Shown here: piece by piece, positions 26,144 through 34,964 of the stretch | How the letters are laid out: the number at the start of each line of letters is the position of its first letter | How positions within the stretch are numbered: the first letter of the stretch is position 1 | Source of the DNA: Thiomicrorhabdus sp041583835 | Lineage (GTDB): Bacteria; Pseudomonadota; Gammaproteobacteria; Thiomicrospirales; Thiomicrospiraceae | Direction: 5' to 3' | DNA: 64,000 bases | Assembly (NCBI RefSeq): GCF_041583835.1 | Contig: NZ_JBFHFC010000005.1 | Location: 62,001-126,000 of the forward strand | Made by a program: the position numbers and the translations under genes | The notes under the pieces: generated by a model | Databases searched by the model: none | Seen by the model: only the letters and a program-made list of their open reading frames with translations | What the model was told of the DNA's origin: nothing

Positions 26144-26779
26144 TTATTCCGACTCTTTTTTCTCTTTTTTAGACGGACGTTCATAAGCCATCCATTCGTC
26201 CAATTTATTCCACGCCTGCACCAACCCCTCCTTTTTCAAGGAAGAAAAAAGTTGTGCCGTGGCATGAGGATACTCTTCTTTCAATAACTTCTGCAATGTC
26301 AACAAACTGGCCTTGGCCGGTCCCTTTTTAAGCTTATCCGATTTAGTTAAAAGAATATGCACCGGCAATTTCAAATCCAGAGTCCAGTCCAACATCACGA
26401 TATCAATCTCGGTCGGCGGCATACGACAATCCATCAACAAAACCAACCCCTTAAGACACTGACGTTTCTCGATATACTCCGACAACCCGGCTTCCCAAGC
26501 TTGTTTAATTTTGATATTTACTTTTGCGAAACCGTAACCTGGCAAATCGACTAAACGTCGTTCCGGATCACATTCAAAAAAATTGATTAATTGGGTGCGC
26601 CCTGGCGTTTTACTGGTTCGCGCTAACGATTTCTGAGAGGTAATTACATTTAAAGCACTTGATTTACCCGCATTAGAACGACCTGCGAATGCCACTTCAT
26701 ACCCGATATCTTCAGGGCATAAAGCAAGAGTCGGAACACTTTTTAGGTAAGTAGCTTTTTGATACAAAGGGTGTTGCAT
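26144..26779 (-). CDS. engB: ribosome biogenesis GTP-binding protein EngB/YsxC
   Basis: EngB is an essential TrmE-Era-type GTPase for 50S assembly. The 211-residue protein has G1 GRSNAGKSSALNVI, G2/G3 TPGRTQLINFF and VDLPGYGFAK, G4 LTKSDKL and G5 LFSSLKKEG. The C-terminus is Lys/Glu-rich. It is convergent with the outer-membrane protein gene and divergent from the resB gene. Confidence 0.96.
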   Translation of the reverse strand: MQHPLYQKATYLKSVPTLALCPEDIGYEVAFAGRSNAGKSSALNVITSQKSLARTSKTPGRTQLINFFECDPERRLVDLPGYGFAKVNIKIKQAWEAGLSEYIEKRQCLKGLVLLMDCRMPPTEIDIVMLDWTLDLKLPVHILLTKSDKLKKGPAKASLLTLQKLLKEEYPHATAQLFSSLKKEGLVQAWNKLDEWMAYERPSKKEKKESE

Positions 26780-26905
26780 AGAAGAATCTTTAATACTTTA
26801 TCAATGGTTTTCATAAGTATATACTCTACACTATTTTTTAAATAATTTATTAGCGGTTAAATTGGCTTGCCATGTCCGTTTAAAATATCAAAAATTGCAG
26901 AACTT

Positions 26906-28951
26906 ATGACTCAAACAGAAATCTCCAAAACGCCTCCACCAAGCCCTAAAAAGAATAAAATTCTTGTCGATTTTTTGGGGTCGATGAATCTCGCGGTTAC
27001 CTTATTGGTAATGTTGTCTATCGCTTCGGTAATCGGGACGGTTTTAAAACAGAATGAAACCACTCAAGACTACATTATCAAGTTTGGTCCTTTCTGGTCG
27101 GATGTATTTAATTCGCTCGGTTTATTTCACGTCTACGGAGCCGCATGGTTTGTTCTGGTTCTGCTGTTTTTACTGCTTTCAACCAGTGTCTGCGTCACCC
27201 GCAATACGCCCACTTTCATCAAAGACATCAAACAATACAGCGAAAAACTTTCACTAACCGCTCTGCAACATCAGCCGAATCATACGACTTTCGAAAGCAA
27301 TTACAGTGCGGAAGCCGAACTGCAACACGCCCAAACGCTGTTAAGCAAAAACGGTTATAAAGTTAAAACTCACCATCGAGACGACGGCAGTGTTACCGTC
27401 GCCGGATTGAAAGGAAGATGGAACCGTTTAGGCTATTTCTTTACTCATATTTCCATAATCGTCATTTGTCTCGGCGCTTTGTTAGACAGTAATTTATTGC
27501 TTAAATTCCGTGAATTATCCGGAAATTTAATTCCCGAAACTCGTACGGTTTCTTTGGATGAAGTACCGCAAACCGCTTGGATGGGGCCGGAAAACCTCTC
27601 TTTCCGTGGTTCGGTTAATGTCCCTGAAGGACAAAAAACCGATGTATTGTTTTTACCTTATGAAGACGGATATCTCGTTCAAAAACTACCATTCACGGTA
27701 GAGGTCAAAGATTTCCGCATCGAATATTACGATACGGGAATGCCTAAATCTTTCGAAAGCGATTTGATTCTGACGGCACCCGAATTGGATAAACCAATTG
27801 TCCAAACCATTGCGGTTAACCACCCTCTTTACTATAAAAATTATGCAATTTACCAATCTTCTTTCGGAGACGGCGGGTCAATCTTAAACTTAAAAGTGCA
27901 TCCCCTACTTTCTCCGATTGAAAATGCGATTGACCTAAAAACCTCCGTTAACAAAACCGAACCTTTAAAAACGCCTGTCGGACGCTTTAATGTTGAAATC
28001 AACGACTTCCGTCTATTTAACATGGTTCCGGCCACCGAAGAAGAAAAAGCCGCGACTGGAAAGAAATTCCATAACAACGGCCCTTCTATGGTCTTCAAAG
28101 TACGTAACGAACAAGGTAAGGCTTGGGAATACGACAGCTATATGATGCCGAGTTTACAAGAAGGACGTTGGTTCTTTATGACCGGCGTGCGCACCATGAA
28201 CAGCGAACCATTCCGTTACCTGTTTATTCCGGCGGACGGTAATAAACAGAAAGATCGTTTCTTCAAATTCCTGGCTCTAGTCAACAATCCGGTCGAGAGC
28301 GCGAAGATATTGACTCAATCGTTCCCGAAAACCGATCAGGTTGAAGAGAAAACCTATGAATTGCAGATCAGGTTAATGCAACAATTATTGAGTCTTTTCC
28401 GATCCAAAGGTTTTGACGGAATTACTCAATTCGTTAATAAAAACGTACCGAAAGAAGAACGCGAAAAAGTGTCCGACTACTACTTCAGTCAAACCAGTTT
28501 CGCCCTTCAAAGTCTTTACCTGAACACTCTACAACAAGAAGGTAAAAAAGTCGTTCAAGATCAAGACATTTCCGATTTCGACAAACGTTGGTTTGAAGAT
28601 GCTTTAAATGCTTTGAACAGTTTGCCGCACTTCGGACCGCCGATGTATTTTGAAATGAAATCATTCAAACAAATTCAAGCAACCGGCCTCCAAATCACTA
28701 AATCACCTGGTAAAGATGTGGTTTATTTTGGTAGTGCAATGCTTATAATCGGTGTTTTCTTTTTGTTCTATGTGCGCCAGAAACGCATTTGGGTAAACAT
28801 TCGAAGCAAACAATCCGACGATTCGAACGAAGCAAAATCAACTGAAATCACTGTGGCTGGTAGGGATAAAAAGCCTTTACCGGAAACCGAAACTGAATTT
28901 AATGCGTTAGTTGAAGCAATTCGACAGCCCGTTAATAAACAAACAGATTAA
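26906..28951 (+). CDS. resB: ResB-like system II cytochrome c biogenesis protein
   Basis: In system II cytochrome c maturation, ResB (Ccs1) forms with CcsA the synthase that exports heme and attaches it to CXXCH motifs. The product of about 681 residues has a short cytoplasmic N-terminus and membrane segments near LGSMNLAVTLLVMLSIASVIGTVL, YGAAWFVLVLLFLLLS and GYFFTHISIIVICLGALLD. A large periplasmic domain of about 450 residues follows, then a last segment FGSAMLIIGVFFLFYVRQKR. The LGSMNLAVTLL start is a ResB hallmark. The frame is open to TTG 26867; ATG 26906 gives the more natural start, although neither has a clear ribosome site. ccsA follows after 12 bases. Confidence 0.92.
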   Translation: MTQTEISKTPPPSPKKNKILVDFLGSMNLAVTLLVMLSIASVIGTVLKQNETTQDYIIKFGPFWSDVFNSLGLFHVYGAAWFVLVLLFLLLSTSVCVTRNTPTFIKDIKQYSEKLSLTALQHQPNHTTFESNYSAEAELQHAQTLLSKNGYKVKTHHRDDGSVTVAGLKGRWNRLGYFFTHISIIVICLGALLDSNLLLKFRELSGNLIPETRTVSLDEVPQTAWMGPENLSFRGSVNVPEGQKTDVLFLPYEDGYLVQKLPFTVEVKDFRIEYYDTGMPKSFESDLILTAPELDKPIVQTIAVNHPLYYKNYAIYQSSFGDGGSILNLKVHPLLSPIENAIDLKTSVNKTEPLKTPVGRFNVEINDFRLFNMVPATEEEKAATGKKFHNNGPSMVFKVRNEQGKAWEYDSYMMPSLQEGRWFFMTGVRTMNSEPFRYLFIPADGNKQKDRFFKFLALVNNPVESAKILTQSFPKTDQVEEKTYELQIRLMQQLLSLFRSKGFDGITQFVNKNVPKEEREKVSDYYFSQTSFALQSLYLNTLQQEGKKVVQDQDISDFDKRWFEDALNALNSLPHFGPPMYFEMKSFKQIQATGLQITKSPGKDVVYFGSAMLIIGVFFLFYVRQKRIWVNIRSKQSDDSNEAKSTEITVAGRDKKPLPETETEFNALVEAIRQPVNKQTD

Positions 28952-28963
28952 AGGTAAAAAACC

Positions 28964-30142
28964 ATGCACACTAACAGCGTCACGAATGAATTCAATTCAT
29001 CAGAAAAAAAGCACTTTGATTTAAGAAACATTGTGTGGGCGATTTTTGTCATTGCCAGTAGTTTAATCGGCTGGAACCAATACGGCGCCTTAATGGACTA
29101 CTATGAAGACAGTATATTGGCCGGCGCAACCATTGGCTTGATCTGGCTGGGCGTGACCTGGCGCAGTTTCCAACCTGCCGCCGTTGCCGTCGCCCTATTG
29201 AGTCTGTTAGCCATTTACACTTATCAATCTCACGGTAATGTCATCAGTGCTAATGAACAAGCTTTCTTCCTGAAATACCTAATCTCCAGCCAATCGGCGA
29301 TCATGTGGATGAACGCCTTGTTTGTATTGGCGACGGTTACCTACTTTTTCGCTCTTTACCAAAAGTCGGAATTCACCGGCAAAGTCGCGACGTCAATGGT
29401 ATGGAGTGCAGCGGTTTTTGGCTTGGTCGGAATGATGGTTCGTTGGCGCGAATCGTACATCATTAACGTCGATTACGGACACATTCCGGTCAGCAGTCTT
29501 TACGAAGTATTTATTCTGTTCGTTGTAATTACCGCTTTGATCTATTTGTACTACGAACAAAAATATAAAACCCGTACTTTAGGTGGTTTCGTCATGCTGG
29601 TCGTCAGTGCCGCCGTTGCTTTTATCCTTTGGTACACTTTCGATAAACAGGCTCACGTCATCCAACCTTTGGTACCTGCCCTGAAAAGCTGGTGGATGAA
29701 AATTCACGTTCCAGCCAACTTTATCGGTTACGGTACTTTCTCGATCGCAGCAATGGTCGGATTAGCCTATTTGATTACCTCAAAAATCGCGCAAAAGAAT
29801 CCGGAAAGCGGCTTTGTTAAACGCATGCCTTCTTTAGAATTGATGGATGACCTAATGTATAAGGCCATTTCTCTCGGTTTTGCTTTCTTCACCATCGCCA
29901 CTGTATTAGGTGCGATGTGGGCAGCCGAAGCTTGGGGTGGATACTGGTCTTGGGACCCTAAAGAAACCTGGGCATTAATCGTTTGGTTAAACTATGCTGC
30001 ATGGTTACATATCCGCATGAGCAAAGGTTGGCGTGGAACGCCAATGGCTTGGTGGGCTTTGATAGGATTGCTTGTAACGACCTTTGCTTTCTTAGGCGTT
30101 AATATGTTCTTATCCGGTCTACACTCATACGGTACTCTGTAA
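28964..30142 (+). CDS. ccsA: cytochrome c biogenesis protein CcsA (CcsB/CcmC-like)
   Basis: The heme-handling partner of ResB, 392 residues with about eight membrane segments. The tryptophan-rich heme-binding WWD motif is present as AWGGYWSWDPKETWAL near residue 325. Likely axial histidines are in MKIHVPANFIGYG and in AAWLHIRMSKGWRG. It follows resB by 12 bases with AAAGG upstream, so they form one operon. The nomenclature is confusing (CcsA or CcsB); the role is clear. The absence of ccm genes nearby suggests this organism uses system II, though other copies may exist outside the window. Confidence 0.94.
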   Translation: MHTNSVTNEFNSSEKKHFDLRNIVWAIFVIASSLIGWNQYGALMDYYEDSILAGATIGLIWLGVTWRSFQPAAVAVALLSLLAIYTYQSHGNVISANEQAFFLKYLISSQSAIMWMNALFVLATVTYFFALYQKSEFTGKVATSMVWSAAVFGLVGMMVRWRESYIINVDYGHIPVSSLYEVFILFVVITALIYLYYEQKYKTRTLGGFVMLVVSAAVAFILWYTFDKQAHVIQPLVPALKSWWMKIHVPANFIGYGTFSIAAMVGLAYLITSKIAQKNPESGFVKRMPSLELMDDLMYKAISLGFAFFTIATVLGAMWAAEAWGGYWSWDPKETWALIVWLNYAAWLHIRMSKGWRGTPMAWWALIGLLVTTFAFLGVNMFLSGLHSYGTL

Positions 30143-30184
30143 TCAGGACCGTTTAAAACGATTCCATTTAGTTTAGAGGTTTAC

Positions 30185-30817
30185 ATGTTACGCAGAACTT
30201 GGTTAAAAACACTGGCAGCTAGCGCTTTTATCGTCCTATTTTCAGGTGCCGCATCGGCGCAAGAGGATTTTGGTTTTGAAGAAGGCGTAGAATATAAAAA
30301 AACGGCTCAGCCTGTTTCTATTGCTCCACATAAAAAACAGGTAACGGAAGTATTTTACTATGGCTGTCCGCACTGTTTTCATTTGGAACCAAGTATTCAT
30401 GAATGGCTTAAAACCAAACCGAAAGACGTCGATTTCGAACAGGTTCCGGCCATTTTGAATAACCCAAATTGGATCTTTATGGGCAAAGTTTATTACACCG
30501 CTAAAGAACTGGGTGTACTAAAACAATCTCACCTTCCATTCTTTACCGCATTACATCAAGATAAAAAGCCTCTGTTTACGGTTGAAGCAATCGCTAAATT
30601 CTTCACTCAATTCGGTGTTAAAGAAGAGGATTTTAAAGCGACGTTTAATAGCTTTAAAGTTGATCAACTCGTTCGTAATGCAATGAAAGTAACTAAATCT
30701 TATGGTATTGACGGTGTTCCTGCCGTTATCGTCAACGGTAAATATATCACCGATGTTCCTATGTCCCACAGTCAAACCAGAATGTGGCAAGTCGTGGATT
30801 ATTTAACCGAACGTTAA
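30185..30817 (+). CDS. dsbA: periplasmic thiol:disulfide interchange protein DsbA
   Basis: DsbA oxidises cysteine pairs of exported proteins. The 210-residue protein has a signal peptide (AASAFIVLFSGAASA, cleaved before QEDFG) and a thioredoxin fold. The active site CPHC lies at residues 61-64 (FYYGCPHCFHLEP), and the cis-Pro loop is GIDGVPAVIVNGKY. It lies 42 bases after ccsA and may share its transcript. DsbA activity near cytochrome c genes makes sense, because the CXXCH sites must be oxidised and re-reduced before heme attachment. A terminator follows. Confidence 0.93.
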   Translation: MLRRTWLKTLAASAFIVLFSGAASAQEDFGFEEGVEYKKTAQPVSIAPHKKQVTEVFYYGCPHCFHLEPSIHEWLKTKPKDVDFEQVPAILNNPNWIFMGKVYYTAKELGVLKQSHLPFFTALHQDKKPLFTVEAIAKFFTQFGVKEEDFKATFNSFKVDQLVRNAMKVTKSYGIDGVPAVIVNGKYITDVPMSHSQTRMWQVVDYLTER

Positions 30818-30840
30818 ACCCGGCCTATACCAATATTATA

Positions 30841-30865
30841 AAAAGGGGTATAACCCCTTTTTTTA
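30841..30865 (+). terminator. terminator after dsbA
   Basis: AAAAGGGG and CCCCTTTT form an 8-bp stem around TATAA, followed by a run of T. Confidence 0.85.
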
Positions 30866-30981
30866 TTTCTGAAGCACAGTAAAAATACATCAACTCGAAA
30901 GAAACAATTTCATATTTATGAAACTCCTGTTATTTTTACTCCTGATTCATAATTTTTAAAATATAAAAAGCGAGTGATGCC

Positions 30982-32628
30982 ATGAAAGCGGCTAATTTAT
31001 TTGTTCAATGTCTGGAAAATGAAGGGGTTGAATATATTTTTGGAATTCCAGGTGAAGAAAACCTGGACATCATGGATGCATTATTAGACTCCAAAATTAA
31101 ATTCATCACGACCCGTCACGAACAAGGCGCTGCTTTTATGGCTGACGTTTACGGTCGTTTAACCGGACGTGCCGGCGTTTGCTTATCCACTTTGGGTCCG
31201 GGGGCAACCAACCTGGTCACCGGTGTGGCGGACGCTAATATGGACAATGCTCCGCTAGTCGCAATTGCAGGTCAAGCCGCAACCACTCGTATGCACAAAG
31301 AATCCCATCAGGTAGTGGATTTGGTCAGCATGTTTAAACCCATCACCAAATATGCCACCCAAGTATTGGAACCGGAAACGATTCCGGAAGTCGTTCGCAA
31401 AGCATTCAAATTAGCCGAAGCTGAAAAACCGGGAGCCACATTTATTGACCTACCGGAAAATATTACCGAAATGGAAACCAATGAAGTGCCGTTGCCGACC
31501 AGCGCCAACCGTTTGACCTTAGCCGACCATGAACTGCTTCAAACAGCGGCGGAATTGATTAAAAATGCGAAATACCCATTAATCCTGGTCGGTAATGGCG
31601 CGGTAAGAGCTCGAGCAGGCAATGATCTTCAAGAATTCGTCGAAAAACACTCCATCCCGGTCGTAAACACGTTTATGGCTAAAGGCGTTATTCCGTTCTT
31701 TAAAAACGGCATGGCGATGGGTTCAGCGGGCTTACAAAAAGGGGATTACGAAAACGGTGGATTCGCTCGCGCCGATGTCGTGATTTGTGTCGGTTTCGAT
31801 ATGGTTGAATACCACCCTCACCTTTGGAACCCGAAACGCAATCATCGAATCATTCATATCGACACTAAAAAATCCGAAGTCGACCACAGCTACATTCCGG
31901 AAGTCGAACTGATCGGAAATATCGGTCGTAACCTGTCGGCATTAGGCGAACTGCTTCCGGAACCGCAACATAACACCTTAATAGACTTTCCTTTACGGGA
32001 TGCCATGATTAATGAGATGAATCGTTGCTCAACCAGTGACGATTGGCCGATGCTACCTCAAAAAATTATTTGGGATCTGCGTACCGCCATGAAAAAGGCC
32101 GATATCGCAATTTGCGACGTTGGGGCGCACAAAATGTGGATGGCGCGCATGTTCCGTTGTGATTTGCCGAATACGTGTATTATTTCGAACGGTTTCGCCG
32201 GAATGGGTATTGCCGTACCCGGCGCCGTTTCCGCCAAACTGGCTTATCCGGACAAAGCCGTGGTCGCCGTTACCGGCGATGCCGGATTCATGATGAATTC
32301 CCAAGAGATTGAAACCGCCTTACGCTGCAATACTCCGATTGTCATTTTAATCTGGAACGACAGTAAATACGGACTAATCGAATGGAAACAACATCGTCGT
32401 TTCGGACGCTCGTCCCACATCGATTTTACCAACCCGGATTTTGTCGCCTACGCCAAATCCTTTGGAGCCGAAGGCGTACGTATAGAATCGGCGGAACAAT
32501 TATTACCAACCTTACAGCAAGCTTTAAAGGCCAATACCGTTACCGTTATCGATTGTCCTGTCGACTATTCACAAAACGATCGTTTAACCGAACTTTTGGG
32601 TAATGTATTGTCTGAAATTGAAGACTGA
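30982..32628 (+). CDS. acetolactate synthase large subunit-like thiamine diphosphate enzyme
   Basis: This enzyme condenses two pyruvates (or pyruvate and 2-oxobutyrate) to an acetohydroxy acid, using thiamine diphosphate. The 548-residue protein shows the catalytic Glu motif TTRHEQGAAFMADVYGR near residue 48. It also has STLGPGATNLVTGVADA, the central domain, and the TPP/Mg motif GDAGFMMNSQEIETALRCNTPIVILIWND near residue 430. No regulatory IlvN/IlvH subunit follows, so it resembles the single-subunit AlsS/catabolic type more than the biosynthetic pair. I cannot exclude a related decarboxylase or ligase activity of this superfamily. It probably has its own promoter after the dsbA terminator. 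Confidence 0.85.
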   Translation: MKAANLFVQCLENEGVEYIFGIPGEENLDIMDALLDSKIKFITTRHEQGAAFMADVYGRLTGRAGVCLSTLGPGATNLVTGVADANMDNAPLVAIAGQAATTRMHKESHQVVDLVSMFKPITKYATQVLEPETIPEVVRKAFKLAEAEKPGATFIDLPENITEMETNEVPLPTSANRLTLADHELLQTAAELIKNAKYPLILVGNGAVRARAGNDLQEFVEKHSIPVVNTFMAKGVIPFFKNGMAMGSAGLQKGDYENGGFARADVVICVGFDMVEYHPHLWNPKRNHRIIHIDTKKSEVDHSYIPEVELIGNIGRNLSALGELLPEPQHNTLIDFPLRDAMINEMNRCSTSDDWPMLPQKIIWDLRTAMKKADIAICDVGAHKMWMARMFRCDLPNTCIISNGFAGMGIAVPGAVSAKLAYPDKAVVAVTGDAGFMMNSQEIETALRCNTPIVILIWNDSKYGLIEWKQHRRFGRSSHIDFTNPDFVAYAKSFGAEGVRIESAEQLLPTLQQALKANTVTVIDCPVDYSQNDRLTELLGNVLSEIED

Positions 32629-32690
32629 TTCATAATTGAAATCAAACCGGCTGTCGTAATACCAGAGTTATTAAAAATAAGGATCCTATT

Positions 32691-33035
32691 ATGATCTTCA
32701 TAAGACGCAATACCGAAGGTGAAATCATTGAAATCGATTTTGCCCCCGCTCCAAATCTGGAAGAAATCAGCCTATTTGACCCTCAACTTAAAGAATTCTT
32801 AAAAAATTCTCCTAACAGTGAGGAGATGATCAAAACCGTTCTCGATAATCTTGATTTAAGCATGGTACGTGTTATCGAGGATTTGATCGACCTGCTGATT
32901 GATAAGGATCTGATTCGTTTTACCGATCTTCCTGACGCCGTTCAAAATAAACTTTTATTCAAAAAGAGCATCCGAAGCTCTCTACAAGAAGACAAAGATT
33001 CGCCGTTGCACGATGAAGAACTTTTAAATTTCTAA
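32691..33035 (+). CDS. small acidic conserved protein of unknown function
   Basis: A 114-residue soluble acidic protein, starting MIFIRRNTEGEIIEIDF. The centre is helical (LDNLDLSMVRVIEDLIDLLIDKDLIRFTDLPDAVQNKLLFKK), with an acidic C-terminal tail. It resembles the small proteobacterial proteins that are often loosely annotated as tryptophan-synthase-beta-like, though there is no PLP domain here. A ribosome site AAGGATC precedes the ATG. It is 62 bases after the acetolactate synthase gene and abuts the convergent nitroreductase with no spacer (stops at 33035 and 33036). Function unknown. Confidence 0.7.
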   Translation: MIFIRRNTEGEIIEIDFAPAPNLEEISLFDPQLKEFLKNSPNSEEMIKTVLDNLDLSMVRVIEDLIDLLIDKDLIRFTDLPDAVQNKLLFKKSIRSSLQEDKDSPLHDEELLNF

Positions 33036-33638
33036 TCAATCCAATTGAATCAGAATTTCTTCAAGCGGCTTTCTTTTTTGATTCGGCGTACCGCAGTCCG
33101 GATGACGTTGTCCGATATACAAAGCGCCAATTAGCTCAATCCTATTAGGATCGATCTTTAACAATTGATAGGTTCTAGGATCCTTTAAAATGGGTCCTGT
33201 ACTCCACTGAACGCCTAAATTCTGATTCCAAGCCATTAATTGAAAATTCTGAATTGAACAGGCACAAGCGGCATAATCTTCTTTTTGAATGACAGGATCT
33301 TCCGCCAAAATCTGACCGACTAAAATGATTTCAGGAATAGCGGCGAACTTTTCTAATGCCTTTTGATAAACATTTTCATAGCTATCAGGATCATGTGATT
33401 TCTTTTGAGCTCGATTATCAGCATAAATATCCGCCAAAACCGTTCGGCTGTTCGTACCTACCTGCCAAAAGCGCCAAGGTTGGGTCAATTTATGATTTGG
33501 TGCCCAACGAGCCGCTTCCAAACAGTTTTCCAATGCTTTGGAATCTACCGGATAAAGGTCAACAGAAGCAAATTGATAACAGGTTCGTCTTGATTGAAAA
33601 AGCGTTAACAAATCTGCTTGAGGTAAAAAATATTGCAT
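33036..33638 (-). CDS. nitroreductase family FMN oxidoreductase
   Basis: A 200-residue FMN-dependent, probably dimeric NAD(P)H oxidoreductase of the small YdjA/TdsD type. It has the N-terminal SRRTCYQF, the FMN-phosphate-binding AARWAPNHKLTQPWRFW, the central AACACSIQNFQLMAWNQNLGVQWSTGP and the C-terminal LIGALYIGQ. The physiological substrate is unknown. It is transcribed away from the proposed oriC, and its upstream region contains the DnaA boxes. It is convergent with the small acidic gene, with no terminator between them. Confidence 0.88.
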   Translation of the reverse strand: MQYFLPQADLLTLFQSRRTCYQFASVDLYPVDSKALENCLEAARWAPNHKLTQPWRFWQVGTNSRTVLADIYADNRAQKKSHDPDSYENVYQKALEKFAAIPEIILVGQILAEDPVIQKEDYAACACSIQNFQLMAWNQNLGVQWSTGPILKDPRTYQLLKIDPNRIELIGALYIGQRHPDCGTPNQKRKPLEEILIQLD

Positions 33639-33699
33639 CCGTTATCAATCCTAATCATTATGTAAATGGCATCTAATTTAGATTAGGCTATTATCAAGA

Positions 33700-33970
33700 A
33701 TCGCCAACCAATCCACAAGCCAATAACAAAGTGAATAACTTGTCATATTTTGTGGATAAGTGTGTATTTTTTCTTAACTTAAATTTTTATCCACAAAACG
33801 CACACACTTATCCACGTCACTTATTTGGTAGTATACGCACACCCTATTAACAAGCTAATAGATTGATATCTTTTAATAATTCGTTTTTATCAACAGTATC
33901 TATTAACATAAGAAGAATAAAAAGAAAGAATATATAAAAAAGAATATATATATTTAATAAGTAAACTTTA
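33700..33970. other. proposed replication origin oriC
   Basis: This is the core of the 353-bp gap 33639-33991. DnaA boxes are TGTGGATAA (33751-33759), TTATCCACA (33787-33795), TTATCCACG (33808-33816, one change) and TTATCAACA (33887-33895, one change); a weaker box is at 33730-33738. The second and third start exactly 21 bp apart. GTGGATAAGTGTGT (33752-33765) and ACACACTTATCCAC (33802-33815) form a perfect 14-bp inverted repeat. To the right, 33896-33970 is almost pure A/T and could be the unwinding element. Hand counts suggest that plus-strand C exceeds G to the left and G exceeds C to the right. parS sites flank it at 21.1 and 42.5 kb. dnaA is 28 kb away. Confidence 0.8.
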
Positions 33971-33991
33971 ATCCACTAAGAATCATTCAAA

Positions 33992-34915
33992 ATGACACTA
34001 AATGAATTGAAATACATCATTGCCGTAGCAAAAGAAAAACATTTTCGTAAAGCATCGGAAACCTGCTTTGTCAGTCAACCTACGTTGAGTGTCGCAATTA
34101 AAAAGCTTGAAGAGGAATTGGGAGTCATCTTATTTGAAAGACGTAAACAAGATGTTCTAATTACGCCTATCGGTAAAAAAATCATTGCTATTGCAGAAGA
34201 AATCATTGAACATAGCAAAGATATTAAACAACTCGCCAAAGAAGCCCAAGGCGATTTTTCATCCGAATTAAAGATTGGGGCTATCTACACTATAGCGCCT
34301 TACCTACTTCCTAAATTAATTCCCATTTTTCATAAACACGCACCGCATGTGCCATTGATTATCGAAGAAAACTTTACCCATGTCTTAGCTGAAAAGTTAC
34401 AAAGCGGGGAATTGGATATGGTTATTCTTTCTTTGCCTTTTGACGAACCTAATATTGAAACGTTTCCGCTTTACGAAGAACCTTTTAAATTAATCGTCCC
34501 CAAACACCATCCATTAGATAAAACCAAAGAACATATCGTTTTACAAAAAATTAAAGATGAAACGGTTCTATTATTGGGTGCCGGACATTGTTTTCGGGAT
34601 CAAGTCATCGAAGCGTTTCCTAACCTGATGCATCTGAATTATCAAAGTGATCGATTACAAAGAACATTTGAAGGCAGTTCATTGGAAACCATTCGTTATA
34701 TGGTCGCTTCGGGTGCAGGTATTTCTATTTTTCCTTGTAGTTCGCTCTCAGAACGCGATGAAGCTCTCTTTACGATTAAAACCTTATCTGACCCTGTCCC
34801 TAAAAGAAAGATTGCCCTAGCGTGGCGTAAGAGCTTCCCTAGAAAAGAAATATTAGAACGCTTTAAACAATCTCTATTGGAAGTGCAAATTCCTTGTACA
34901 ATCTCTTCCCCGTAA
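33992..34915 (+). CDS. oxyR: LysR-type hydrogen-peroxide regulator OxyR (single-cysteine variant)
   Basis: A 307-residue LysR regulator. The N-terminal helix-turn-helix is KHFRKASETCFVSQPTLSVAIKKLEEELG and the effector domain is of OxyR type. The peroxidatic cysteine is in LLLGAGHCFRDQ (Cys200), matching E. coli Cys199 in GHCLRDQ, and the downstream SLETIRYMVASGAGISIFP is also OxyR-like. The position of the resolving Cys208 of E. coli is Phe209 here. Other Cys are in FPCSSL and near the C-terminus. Peroxide sensing is likely but the disulfide mechanism may differ. The start follows the AT-rich end of the proposed oriC; mlaA follows after 49 bases. Confidence 0.88.
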   Translation: MTLNELKYIIAVAKEKHFRKASETCFVSQPTLSVAIKKLEEELGVILFERRKQDVLITPIGKKIIAIAEEIIEHSKDIKQLAKEAQGDFSSELKIGAIYTIAPYLLPKLIPIFHKHAPHVPLIIEENFTHVLAEKLQSGELDMVILSLPFDEPNIETFPLYEEPFKLIVPKHHPLDKTKEHIVLQKIKDETVLLLGAGHCFRDQVIEAFPNLMHLNYQSDRLQRTFEGSSLETIRYMVASGAGISIFPCSSLSERDEALFTIKTLSDPVPKRKIALAWRKSFPRKEILERFKQSLLEVQIPCTISSP

Positions 34916-34964
34916 GATTTTTTAAATTATTTTATTTACTTAGGCATTTAGAGATCAAACTCAA

